Shown here in pieces: positions 1 to 10,003 of a stretch of DNA of 64,000 nt (positions are counted from its first letter, which is position 1; every line of letters begins with the position of its first letter). The notes beneath the pieces were generated by a model. The model ran no database searches and was not told where the DNA came from. It saw only the letters and a list, made by a program, of their open reading frames with translations. Position numbers and translations under genes: made by a program. Location: NCBI GenBank assembly GCA_002205965.3, contig NADL03000452.1, forward strand, positions 62,001-126,000. The letters run 5' to 3'. Origin of the DNA: Kappaphycus alvarezii (lineage: Eukaryota > Rhodophyta > Florideophyceae > Gigartinales > Solieriaceae).

Positions 1-845
1 CTCCACACCCCGTAAAGATTCCACACACAACGAAAGCCACCTTTAATGATCACTACTCAGGAGACCGTTAGCGCAATACAGACATTCATACTAACGCTTT
101 GCTCTCAATCTTCCTTACAACCTTTCTCCTTCCCTCCTAGACTGCCCTTCTCAAACCTTCATTCTGCCACGCTCGGCCCTTGCGCCGCATTAGGCGCGGG
201 CGCCAGGCACTCATATTCTCGCGCGTCTTACGGATCGCGCACTTCCATCTACGGGGCTCTAGTTGCATCGGCTAGGGATATGGCCTTCTCAAGAGGTAGT
301 TTCTTCCGTGCCGTGAAGGCTCCTACCCTAGACCAAGTACCGCAACGCTCAGTGCACCCTGCCGCACTCAGGCCTGGCGATTATCCCGCCAGCATGGGAG
401 GGTTCCGGAGCCAAACAGTCCTGCTGGTCGTACCCAGGGCCGTTCCTCTGGAACAGTTCTTTTCGCCGCCGTCGCTTTCTGTAGTTATCGCGCTTAAAGC
501 GGAAGTTTTTCAAGCGATTAAACCCATGGCTCGCCGCGGTTGTGATGGAAGATTTTTTCTTCCCCCTTCTGCTGGACATCGCACTACCTCCACAACGCCC
601 AAGACAGCACTTTGCTGCTCTTCACTTGGCCACTGTCTGAAGTTCAAGTGAGTGCAAGTAATCCAAGGGTCAAAAATCCGTGTCTACCCAACCCCTCACG
701 CCCGTCACCGTCTGGTGATGAGCAGCCCCTATCTTCCGTGGAAGCCGCCCCTATCACAAATACCACTGAAGGCGTCTATGGGCAGACGTCAGCTACGCGC
801 GCGGGCGAGGTTAGGAGAGCTCGGATTTTGCGACTAATTTGGAAC
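1..845 (+). repeat. Gene-like repeat U, copy 1 (unknown function)
   Basis: This stretch recurs on the minus strand at 7608-9300 and on the plus strand at 27409-28040, so it is a dispersed repeat. Bases 1-110 match the reverse complement of 9228-9300 and 8600-8665, with a solo LTR lying between those two parts in the other copy. Translations share pieces such as VKAPTLDQVPQRSVHPAA and PNPSRPSPSGDEQPL, but no frame stays open in all copies and I recognise no domain. The copy ends abruptly at about 845, where Ty3 post-integrase sequence begins in mid-gene. It may be the remains of a gene or of an unclassified element. The left end lies outside the window. Confidence 0.6.
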
Positions 846-1680
846 TAATGGTAGCTATCGGAGACTTGTCGCAAACGTATCTGAACATTGTCCGTCCGAT
901 TTACGTATTTCTTAGGAACAACCAAGATGTGCGACTGAGAGGTTACGCCTTACCCCCTGATATGGAATATCGACTGGTCCCATATTCCTTATGGGAACCT
1001 TATGTTTCCCCGCCACAAATTGGGAACGTTGAGGGTGGCGAAGATCCTCCCGAAGCAGTGATGATGACGAGGAGGACCTTCGGGAGACAACAACCCGCCC
1101 AGAAGAGGTTCTGGTAGTCGCCCAAGAGGACCTCGTGCAGGTCCCAGTACGTCAGGAAGGTAGTGGCCATTCATCGGGACAGCCCACCATTCGTCTCTAG
1201 CCCTCCTTCACAACCATGCACAGCATACAGTTGGTAGAAGAAGATTATCTTTTTGGTTGCGCAATATCTCCGAGGACGCGAATGATGCGCAAGTCATTTC
1301 TTCTTTCATGATAAGCATCTTTTTATGTTTTTCGGGCGCTACATGGACCGCACTTATCTTACGAAGATTCATTCTTGATGATGCGTGTCTTCTTTTCTTA
1401 TCGGCATCCATTCCTCCGGCATCTTCCAGAAGAGTTTGCATATCATATATATTTTTTCACTCTTGGAAGATTCGGAATAGTCACGTAAGAAGAATGTATG
1501 CAACCCCACCTCGATGTTACCAAGCCAATATATGAGGCTATGCTACAAAGTGAGGTACCAGTAATGCAAACTTACATCTTTGAAGCATGACGTTAGTAAT
1601 CAGTTGCGACCGTACCCGTTTGAAAGACCTTACATTTTATCAGTAATACAGCGAACACTACCAGAAAAAGAAGAAGAACA
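846..1680 (+). pseudogene. Truncated Ty3 post-integrase region (domain 1 tail plus domain 2)
   Basis: The 3' end of a Ty3-family polyprotein, homologous to 30989-31813 (minus) and 57280-58030 (plus). It opens inside the first of two repeated post-integrase domains (VAIGDLSQTYLNIVRPIYVF, then the RLVPY..WEPYV ending), passes through a Gly/Pro/Arg-rich linker, and enters the second domain at about 1245 (LRNISEDANDAQVIS). One-base indels break the frame at about 1110, 1330 and 1450. It is followed by a purine-rich tract and an LTR, the normal order at the 3' end of these elements. Everything upstream of domain 1 is missing, so this is a 5'-truncated element joined to repeat U. Confidence 0.75.
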
Positions 1681-1720
1681 ATGAAGAGGAGTCGGGACGA
1701 TCGTCTTGAGCGGAAGGGCG

Positions 1721-2409
1721 TGATTTGCGCAAATTCGCACACGAAAAAAATCTAGATGAGGACCATAATTGTAAACAGTATCGGAATTGGGAAGATATTT
1801 TTAATTTGGATGAGTGTGGCAAACTCATCGGTTGATATTTTTATTTTAGGACACGCTGTCGTAATAGATGTCAGTACAGTTCCAGGTTCTGGGTGATACT
1901 ACGAGTGACTCTGAAAGGTCTATAAAATGTCCACATTAATTACCACCACTGGCTAATGGGTGGCTGGCATGGGTATGGCACCTAGATATTTACTTTGAGG
2001 AAATATCTTCTAATAGTCTCTCTGGTTCACATGATTCCCTTGAATGTATTTTATGGTTATTATTATGTTAGTTTGGGACTTTTGGGGTAGCCAAAAGTCT
2101 ATATAAGCTGAGTAAACTGCTCGTTTAGTGGAGTCAAGCAAGTTGGCGGACAACTTCAAGCCCAGTCCCAAATAGCTAGGAAGTTGAGAGTCAACTTCAG
2201 ACCCAAGAAAATTTATTTTACGCTAGTCACTACGCATAGGTGGTAGACCCTGCCCCTTCCATACTTGCTTGTAGCCCACTCAACTGTCTTCCCTATCCAC
2301 TCCTTCCTGTCGTTCAACTATACCACGTAGCTCTTTTGTCGCTTGCAACACCTCTTTCTTGGGGTAGTTGCTTCTGAGAATCTCTTCCCCTGTCGATTTA
2401 TCCGTATCA
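1721..2409 (+). repeat. LTR of the Ty3 A type (short U3)
   Basis: Starts TGATTTGCGCAAATTCGCAC, ends ..CCGTATCA, and contains the TATATAAG promoter box at about 2099. It is preceded by a purine-rich tract (GAGCGGAAGGGCG, 1708-1720) that fits a polypurine tract, so it is the 3' LTR of the truncated element ending here. It is slightly shorter than the 720-722 bp copies at 30235, 37039, 41270 and 47410 and has several small indels, which suggests an older copy. No target-site repeat can be tested because the element's 5' end is lost. Confidence 0.85.
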
Positions 2410-3095
2410 TGGGTTCATCACAATGCAAGATTGAGACTGGGAAAAGGGAAGAAAATGTCAAAAATGTGCAGATCAGAAAGTAAGAATGCGGTTAATTTAT
2501 TACTGTGTCAGATACCGCAACACTTAAGGTCACGCATATTTCCAGACAAGTGGACTTGGTATCTGTAGGGTAATGAATAAGTCAGATCCTGAACAGTTGT
2601 TTCGATAATTTTTGACTTTTATGTCTTCTACTTAATGGGATAACGACTTCAAAAATGAATGATTCACTCAACAGATTACTCAAGCACATAGTTGTGACAA
2701 GTTGATGCTTGATGTACATGTGGACGCCAATGTTGTCTTGAAAATAGCTTCAGATGGCGTCTAGGGTTACTGCCCTTCAAACGTGGTACCTCCCGGTTAC
2801 CTCGCACTTCTGGTGACGAGAAGTCTTTATTACAAATCAGGGAAATTTCAGTTGTAGGGACGAAGCATCTCTTTTAATGTTCCATTAACAGTGAGGATCG
2901 GACTATTTTATCAGTAATGTCCTTTTGAATTGGTGCTCTCTTTAGCGATGCACTTCGTTGGGCATGCTGCATTGTGCTGCGTTAAATTTCATGTGGGTGC
3001 ATCACTGTACTGTTTTTTCTGTAGTATCTGCATACAAGTTTTGATGTCAAGAATTGCCATAGACAGTGATATAATGAAAATTCTAGATATTACTT
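2410..3095. other. No recognisable gene
   Basis: About 690 bases without a convincing coding region or a match to the other repeats in this window. Short open frames are present, but none has a recognisable domain. It may be host intergenic DNA or a decayed element. Confidence 0.4.
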
Positions 3096-3183
3096 GGCAT
3101 GCTGCGCTGGATGAGCTGGCATGCTGCGCTGGCTGATCTGGCATGCCGCACTGGACGAGCTGGCATGCTGCGCTGGCTGCGCT
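3096..3183. repeat. 22-bp minisatellite, four units
   Basis: Four head-to-tail 22-bp units, each beginning GGCATGC and carrying a GC-rich core of the form (T/C)GCGCTGG. The units differ from each other at one to four positions. No similar array is seen elsewhere in the window. Confidence 0.85.
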
Positions 3184-3299
3184 GTCACGGTACTTATAAT
3201 TTTATTTTCAATTAATTTTAGAGGGATTCTTTGCACCGTACTTTGGCGGTGCCGATACGGCACATAGGTACTGTATAGGTGCTACAAATTGTGAGGGTT

Positions 3300-3674
3300 G
3301 AAAACTCTATATAAGGGCTTTTTGCACGAAATGGTAGGAGTACTTTTGAGCCAGCATACCCGAAAGGGCGTTCAACAAATTAAGTCATACAAAAAGCATA
3401 AAGCAAGTTGGCAGACAACTTCAAGCCAAGTCCCGAGTATTAGGAAGTTGAGACTCAGCTTCAGACCCAAGACAAAGTTTTCCTACGCTGGTCACAGAGC
3501 ACCAGTGGTAGACCCTGCACCTTCTATATTTGCTTGCAGCCTCTCAACTGTCCTCTTTACCCACTCCTTTTTTTCGTTCAATTATACCGCAGTAGCACTT
3601 TTGTCGCTTGCAACACCTCCTTCTTGCGGTAATTGGTTCTGGATATCTCTTCTCCGACGATTTACCCCATATCG
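3300..3674 (+). repeat. Degenerate Ty3 LTR fragment (R/U5 half)
   Basis: From about 3401 the sequence matches the downstream half of the Ty3 LTRs (AAGCAAGTTGGCAGACAACT through the CTTGCAACACCTCC tail to the GATTTACCCCATATC end). A CTATATAAG box lies at 3306. The U3 part is not recognisable, so this is a truncated, diverged solo LTR. Confidence 0.7.
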
Positions 3675-4338
3675 GAGAGCTCAGAAATATCATTTTGTAT
3701 TGAATTTATCGGTATTAAGTATACTTTCTATGACTAGTCTCGACATAGCTTCACTCGTGAAGTTCATCGAAGAACACAAGTAGTCCACCTACCTATTGAA
3801 TCAAGGAAAATGGGATTAACAAGCTGTGTGTGTTGCCCACTATGATTAGTAATGGCTTCAGCACAAGAAGACCGCCAGCTTGCCGGTGGGATGAACGGAG
3901 GTGTTGATCCAACCGCGGATGTAGGTAGGCTTAATTGAAGTTGATATAAATTCTATTCCAATATTGAGTTCGAAAAAGTAGACTAAAGTCATCATCTAAC
4001 TGAATCAACCCCCTGTGTCAGCATCTTGTGCTGTCAGTGTTACCTGTATGTCTTTTTTGTTGTCATTAAATGCTATCCTGAGGGATAAGAATATAACGAA
4101 TTGCTAAACTCCGCTTTTAATCAAAAAAAGGCAAAGCTAGTAGAGGTTTCGGCTTCTTGTTGGATTGGCAGAACTGCAGCACTGACAATCCTTTTTGATA
4201 CTATAAGGTCTTGGGTTTTACGCATAGATCAGATAAGTGCTAGTTTAACTGGTTTCCATGCCCTGTGGTCAGACTGGATCTTCATGAAACGGTTAATATA
4301 GACAGCTCAAATTTTAAAATCTCTCTAAACAGGACTAA
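3675..4338. other. No supported gene; Harbinger target flank
   Basis: No protein family recognised. A short open frame starts at 3852 (MASAQEDRQLAGGMNGG...) and runs into a GTAGGT sequence that could be a splice donor, but no downstream exon can be identified. The stretch ends at the TAA target site used by the Harbinger element. Confidence 0.35.
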
Positions 4339-4513
4339 GGCCCTTTCTATATTAGACGTCTCACGGCACATATTGTCTCAAAACCCCAGTATTCTGGTCA
4401 TTTCCCATTTCATTAGACACTTTCCAAGCTGTCCAATTTCCCCTCTATTTTGGGGCCACTCGAAAATGAGCCCAACTCCGTACCCACGCTTAACCCAGAA
4501 ATGAATCGTCCTC

Positions 4514-5715
4514 ATGGACAGCAAAAGACGTTGCATGATGGCAATCGTGGCTTGTACCGCATTTGCCGACGAAGACGATGCAATCGAACATGCAGTTGGC
4601 AGAGTCATGACGTCAATCGTACTGCCCTATTTTTTCAACTGCAAACCACAGATGCACGCACTGGAGCCAAAGGACGTCTGTGGGAGCGCAAACGGAACTA
4701 TCTCTCACGGTTTTTTGATTACGCCATATCGCATGACTTTATGGGAAGTGCATCTTGGCGAAGCAACTTCCGCATAGCATACTCCATCTTTCAACGCATA
4801 TCATGCGAACTGCGTCCCGACATTCAGCTCACAAACTCAAAGTTTCGGAAAGCACTACCAGTAGAAATAAAACTTGCTGCTTTCCTTCTTTATGCTAGCG
4901 GAGACTTTTGAAAGAGTAGCGCACAACTCGTGGTTGGTTCTAGCACAGTATGTGCTGCTGTTTCAACAGCTAGTACTATAATTGACCAAAGATATCGAGA
5001 TGTTATTCGTTTTCCAACTACCGAACAGGATATTGCAGCTACGATGAACGGCTTCCAACAAATCAGTGGTGTTCCATACTGTGTTGGTGCCATTGGCGGG
5101 AATCATATTAGGTGGCCCGCTTGTCCTCAGTACCAATACTATGAGTATCGATACTATAAGATATATCCCAGCATTGTACTCTTCCGGTGGTAAGGGCAGA
5201 CAGACGTTTCATCTATGTCGACATCGGAAAGCCTGGGGAAACTGGGAGACTTTACTATTTACGAAAGATCAACTCTGAAGCAAAACATCGTCAATGGGGT
5301 TTGTTAGGTGAAATTATCCAGATTTAGTTATTGCGAATGTTGCAACAACGTCTGTATCTCATTGGAGATTGTGCGTTTCAGCTGAGCCAAAAAAATGATG
5401 AAGAGCTGTAGCGAAGCCAAAAGAACGCTAAGCCTGTCCTCGGAACGTGAGATAAAGTTACAGGGAAGACAAGGAGCCCGTAGAATGTGCGTTGGCATGA
5501 TAAAGCACCGATTTTCTGTGTTCAAAGACAGAATCAAGCTGCAACACGAAAATTAAATTGTCCGCTTCATTGTGGCCTGTTTATGCTGCATAATATATGC
5601 ATTGATAATGGAAATGCCGTTGAAGAATACCTACCTCCGACGAAGCAGATGACCCTAACGCTGTCGTTACAGCCGAAACAAGAGTTGGAAAGAAGCAGAG
5701 GGATGCTTTAATTTA
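4514..5715 (+). pseudogene. Harbinger-type (DDE_Tnp_4) transposase, broken
   Basis: The likely start is ATG 4514 (MDSKRRCMMAIVACTAFADE). A frame shift near 4650 leads to RFFDYAISHDFMGSASWRSN and FRKALPVEIKLAAFLLYASG, typical of the N-terminal part of HARBI1-like transposases. An in-frame TGA at about 4909-4911 is followed by the same frame reading TVCAAVSTASTIIDQRYRDV. The block VGAIGGNHIRWPACPQY (about 5090) aligns with the GAIDGTHI motif that supplies the first catalytic Asp; here that Asp is Gly. Further frame shifts follow to about 5715. The missing Asp and multiple breaks make it inactive. The family assignment is strong; exact exon or frame boundaries are not. Confidence 0.8.
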
Positions 5716-5765
5716 CTATAAACTAACGATATCTGTGGGGAATAGCTATGCAAATGTTCCGGGTT

Positions 5766-6527
5766 TCAAAAAGTGTCCACCAGACGTTCCAATTTAGCTC
5801 GAATTTTCTTCCGTTCGTCGTTGCATATCTTTAGTTCCGATATAAGTGACGCATTCGTTTCTTCTTGCTTGGCAATAAAGTCCACCAGAAGCGCATCCTT
5901 GGAGAGCTTAATCCGTTTACGGCTGCTAGATTCTGGTAGTTCTGTGGCATGGCTTCCCTCTTCAGTAGAATACAGCGCAGGTGATCATAACGGGCTCTCC
6001 CATTCTCCAATTCGTGCATTTGCTCGAGTATTCTGGCTTATCATATAGATCTTCGTCATCTCCATCTCTTCCAGATCGTCTTAACTTGGTAATGAATATT
6101 GCGTATTCTCGCTTGATGCGGGTGAATTTTTTCTGCCACCCTTTTGCAGTGCGTTTTATCTGGTGCTCTTTCTCTGCTAGCTTCACAGCCTCTGTGAAAA
6201 CACCTTTGAGGCTTTTTTTCCGAGCTCTTCTGCCGCCGTAACCGGCCTGCTTCATCATGTGAAATAATATAAGCACTATATCATGGTCGAAGTGCTGGCT
6301 GTCAGAGGCAGGCCGTGTTGCAGTGGGGACGCACTATTTGGTCCGAAGTTTCCTTCAGGAGATAGGACGGAGGGTGTGGAAGTTGATGCTGGTTGTGCTG
6401 TAACATAAACGTCTGGGGAGAACTGGTGCTCTCCGTTGCTGTTTGAGATGGCGTATGCGGCCGTGTGGCAATGTTGAATGTCGTCTGAGCCATATTTTGT
6501 AGTGCCCGTATGGAAAATGTGAGGCAT
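5766..6527 (-). pseudogene. Harbinger accessory Myb/SANT-like DNA-binding protein
   Basis: Reads leftwards, convergent with the transposase, as is usual in PIF/Harbinger elements. The first part (from ATG 6527 or 6493, in different frames) is Ser/Thr/Pro/Gln-rich. The middle part (6276-5962) contains a basic helical region, KKSLKGVFTEAVKLAEKEHQ followed by GWQKKFTRIKREYAIFITKL, resembling the Myb/SANT-like domain of Harbinger ORF1 proteins. After one more frame change the C-terminus is a charged coiled-coil-like helix ending at the TGA at 5766-5768. Its family role is to help the transposase enter the nucleus and bind the element ends. Two frame changes are needed, so this copy is probably dead. 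Confidence 0.65.
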
Positions 6528-6890
6528 AAAGTGAATGAAAAAAAGGGAGCAGTCCTGGGAACGTTGCTTTATAGTTAGTGTCTTGTAATTTGGCGCGAAA
6601 GTGTCCGGATAGAATTTATGCCTTGTCTACTGGGAGTTTCTACATTATGGATGGAATGGGGTCTTTACATGAAAAGTGTCCGATGGACAATTCGCTCGAA
6701 AAAAGTGTCCCTGTCCGAGTTGTCTCAATTCATATGTAGAAAGGGCCTAAAGTAGAATATTTTGATAAATCCGTCCATTCAGTAGTGGAAACTCCATCAT
6801 CCGTTGTACTGCAGCCGTATAAGAACTCGTTGTCCAAATGTATGCGCACAGAGTATTGCCATGCCGTCGGTGAACTATGACAAGACCGTA

Positions 6891-7440
6891 TCACGGAGCA
6901 TATCTGTCATAAAAAGAGCCTAGCCTTATGCCTCCTGTAGTAAATATGCTGGCCGATGCGCAGTCACCTTGCATGGTATTGTGGATGTCCGAAATGTTTC
7001 GCCAGGTGCAGATGGTATCTACATTATAAGTATGTAGGCAGGAGGCCAGGGAGGTGGAGGGCAATGTAAACAGCGAGGTTTGGGCGAGATAATTTTGACG
7101 CAAATGGACGCAGCAGCTGCAGTCATATCTAATGCTGCCTGCTTTATGGTCGGATTGAAGGTGGCTTTGTAGGGAGCTTAGTTACTCCCCGATGACTGTG
7201 TTGGGATACCTTTTTGAGTCGGTTTGGTTGTCTGAAAAACTTTAGATAGATCAAAGAGGAAAACACCCAATTCCTTTCTACTTGGCGAGGATAAATTAGA
7301 GGTAGCGAGCCACAATATTCTGTTTGAGGAAAGTTTTGTGGTGGTTTAACTTTAAAAGATATCGTGGTTGTACCCGGCGTCATAGTGTCTAGGGGGGCCT
7401 AACCGATGGAAGGCCATAAGGGACGGCGACAGTGCTTTTT
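6891..7440 (-). repeat. Repeat family D, copy 1, with conserved ORF remnant
   Basis: Homologous to 44269-44970 and, inverted, to 46978-47400. Reading leftwards from about 7232 it encodes NTVIGE*LSSLQSHLQSDHK and then a cysteine-containing stretch and VHLRQNYLAQTSLFTLP, ending at about 6891. The other copies keep the same register, YTDTVMGEYLGSLQGHLQSG and ELRSLKCYLQASHQAGHVGH. Substitutions that keep hydrophobic and His positions suggest a real coding ancestor, probably a transposon protein, but I do not recognise the family. One in-frame stop is present here. Bases 7380-7440 match 46978-47060 in inverted orientation, so the repeat extends beyond the open frame. Confidence 0.5.
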
Positions 7441-7551
7441 GGGTGGTTAACATTTGAAAGATACGTACGGCTACGTTTCGGGGCTATCCAGATAGTGACT
7501 ACCTCATGAACATGGGTTAACAGGTGCAGCAGACCGCCACTCACTATCCTA

Positions 7552-7607
7552 CTTACTGAATGGATGTATCTTCCAAGAGTAAAACACCCAAACTTTTCCC
7601 TTACTGA
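7552..7607. mobile_element. About 40-bp micro-insertion with duplicated CTTACTGA
   Basis: Relative to the third copy of repeat U, which reads straight through GGTTCAGTAAGTGG at 28027-28040, this copy is interrupted by 40 bp (7560-7599) containing CCAAGAGTAAAACACCCAAA. Flanking it on both sides is CTTACTGA (7552-7559 and 7600-7607), the reverse complement of TCAGTAAG. Nearly the same 38-40 bp interrupts a LINE at 10295-10332, again between copies of CAGTAAG. Confidence 0.75.
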
Positions 7608-9300
7608 GCCACCACCTCGGCCAGGTCCAGCTCCCCTGCTTGGTCAACTGCGTCATCGACGCCGTCGCCGTCTTCAGAGCTGAAGTCGGACCAATCCATC
7701 CATGTCAAAGGCACGCAGAGGTGCATAGTTCCGTACGGCCCCATAAGAGCCAGACCGGTGGCCATCTCCGTCCTCGTAATAACCTCACCCGCGGGCCCAG
7801 TTGATATCTGCCCATAGACGCCTTCGGGGTATTTGTGATAGGGGCGGCTTCGACGGAAGCTAGGGGCTGCTCATCACCAGACGGTGACGGGCGTGAGGGG
7901 TTCGGTAGAGAAGGGTTGACGGAGGATTGTTCCTGTTGGAGCCCACGGAACAGAGTCCACTTGCAATAGTTCCAAATTAGTCGCAAAATCCGAGCTCTTA
8001 CTAACCTCGCCCGCGCGCGCAGCTGACGTCTGCCCATAGACGCCTTCGGGGGTATTGTGATAGGGGCGGCTTCGACGGAAGATAGGGGCTGCTCATCACC
8101 AGACGGTGACGGGCGTGAGGGGTTGGGTAGACACGGATTGTTGACCCTGGGCTTACTTGCATTCACTTGAGACTTCAGACAGATGGCCAATTGAAGAGCA
8201 GCAAAGTGCCGTCTTGGACGTTGTCCAGTAGCGCGATGTCCGGCAGAAGGGGGAAAGAAAAATCCACCGTCACAATCGTGACGGGCCATGGGTGTAATCG
8301 CTTGAAAAACTTACCAGCAGGACCGTTTGGCTCCGGAAACCCTCCTATGCTGGCGGGATAATCGCCAGGGCTAAAGGCGGCAGGATGCACTGAGCGTTGC
8401 GGTACTTGGTCTAGGGTAGGAGCCTTCACGGCATGAGAGAAAATACCACTTGAGAAGGCCATATCCCTAGCCGATGCAACTAGAGCCCCGTAGACGGAAG
8501 TGCGCGATCCGCAAGACGCGCGAGGACATAAGTGCCTGGCGCCCGCGCCTAATGCGGCACAAGGGCCGAGCGTGGCAGAATGAAGGTTTGAGAAGGGCAG
8601 TCTAGGAGGGAAGGAGAAAGGTTATAAGGAAGGTTTGAGAGCAAATCGTTAGATATGAATGTCTGTATTTGCAAAATAATTGGATAGGTAGATCCAAATG
8701 ATAATAAATAGTTCCAACTTGAATAAATAAGTAAATGCCGCAATTGGACTTAGAATGAACAATGAATAGAAAACCAAATTTAATGATAGGTGATCGAGGG
8801 GAATATTTCGATAGCCCAAGGATGTAAAAATATTTCTAACAACCTAGACTACTTATACTCTACACCAGGGTGAACCTGCTACAAAAATCAGGTGAGCCGT
8901 TCAATAATTTTGGTAGGCATAATTCAGGCTCAGCAATAATTATTGCAGTATTTTCCAGGTAAGCAATCATCCAGATAATATTTTTTAGTACCATGAATGC
9001 AATAATTATAGCCTGTATAATGTAAAAACCCAACTCTAGGACATAAAAATTATTTCACACTGAATTCAGCATAAAATAGCGCCAGTGTACATAGATAATA
9101 TTATTCATTGATGATTCACAATAAATATAAATTGTGGGCCTCAATAAAAAATATTTGTTCCACAATTCAGCATCACTGTAGGACACCGGGATAGAGATTA
9201 AAATATCTGATCAATTTTCACAGTATTGCGCTAGCGGTCTCCGGAGTATTGATCATTAAAGGTGATGCTTTCGTTGTGTGTGGAATCTTACGGGGTGTGG
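7608..9300 (-). repeat. Gene-like repeat U, copy 2
   Basis: The minus-strand copy of the repeat at 1-845 and 27409-28040, split by the solo LTR at 8670-9222. It includes an internal tandem duplication of about 200 bp (about 7810-7935 and 8025-8140), each part encoding PNPSRPSPSGDEQPL and then SVEAAPIT. A second frame near 7720-7610 reads MDWSDFSSEDGDGVDDAVDQ and ends at a TAA inside CAGTAAG. The frame is acidic there, and copy 3 keeps the same residues after one indel, so it could be the C-terminus of a real protein. No known domain. Confidence 0.6.
8670..9222. mobile_element. AT-rich solo LTR, 553 bp, TSD GTATT
   Basis: Begins TGCAAAATAATTGG, ends ..AATTTTCACA (TG..CA), and is flanked on both sides by GTATT (8665-8669 and 9223-9227). 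The same sequence without this insert is present at about 75-95 in repeat U copy 1, which confirms the insertion. It is much more AT-rich than its surroundings and has no coding content. It shares nothing obvious with the Ty3 LTRs in the window, so it represents another LTR family. Confidence 0.85.
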
Positions 9301-10003
9301 AGAAAGCATGCGGGAGAACATGTTGAGGGGGATGACAGAGAAAATAACATGCGAAGGAGATGAGAGAGAAACTTATCGGAAATGCGTCTGGTAAGAACCT
9401 GACGCGCTTGCAACCCATGCAAGCAGAAAACAAAGCGCGTGATTAGAAGGTGCAGCTCCCATTGGGGAGTGGTGCCTCGACGGGCAGCAGCGAACGTAGA
9501 AAGGCGCCGGAAGAAAGTCGCACCCTCGGCCCCAAGGGCACCGAACACATCAATACCAAGAGGAAGAAGCCGTATATCATTCGTGTGGCAGACTGGACCG
9601 TAGTGCGTGTGTTTCGCACGTTCAGCCATAGAGGCAGCTGCGCCGCCAGACAGGGCACCCTGGGAAACGCGAGAAGTGACCTGTGGATGGGCAACGGTGA
9701 AATCCAAAGCGATATCCTTCTGGTCGAGGCCGTATGCGCCAGGGATATAAAGATATATGCGAAGGACGGACGCGGGAGAGTACGAAGGGGGAAGGGGAAG
9801 GAGCAGAGAAATTCCAAGCTCCTTACAGTAACGATGGAGAGCGTTGTGCAAAACATTATGGCGACGAGTCTGCCATCGTCGTACTTACAGGTGAGGCATG
9901 TTTGCCCAGGGGATCGAGCAACGGGGCGATGTCGTTGGAACGGCGAGCACATACCGGACATCGATCATGACCAGAGAAAAGCGCGCGGCTGAGGCGTAGA
10001 GAC
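9288..10003 (-). pseudogene. LINE C-terminus: zinc finger plus RLE (older copy)
   Basis: Reads leftwards. A CPVCARRSNDIAPLLDPLGK finger at about 9950-9890 is followed, after frame shifts, by HRYCKELGISLL and the endonuclease-like block YLYIPGAYGLDQKDIALDFT, then VAHP. This matches the C-terminal Cys/His finger and PD-(D/E)xK restriction-like endonuclease of R2/NeSL-type non-LTR elements. The conserved C-terminal block FFRRLSTFAAARRG is followed by about 30 extra residues before the stop. It is more diverged than the copies at 10004 and 43280. The younger LINE at 10004-11530 ends directly against its 5' side. Confidence 0.75.

Larger units (their letters stand above)
4339..6747. mobile_element. 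PIF/Harbinger DNA transposon
   Basis: The element is bounded by imperfect terminal inverted repeats, GGCCCTTTCTA at the left (4339) and TAGAAAGGGCC at the right (ending 6747). TAA stands immediately outside each end (4336-4338 and 6748-6750), which is the 3-bp target duplication expected for PIF/Harbinger. Inside are two convergent genes in the usual arrangement: a DDE transposase (plus) and a Myb/SANT-like DNA-binding protein (minus). Length is about 2.4 kb. The transposase carries stops and frameshifts, so the copy is probably no longer autonomous. Confidence 0.85.

Noticed and set aside
46-651. A 201-codon open frame at the window start as a real gene
   Set aside because: The frame is not kept in the two other copies of the same repeat, composition is low-information, and no domain is recognisable. 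Treated as part of repeat U.
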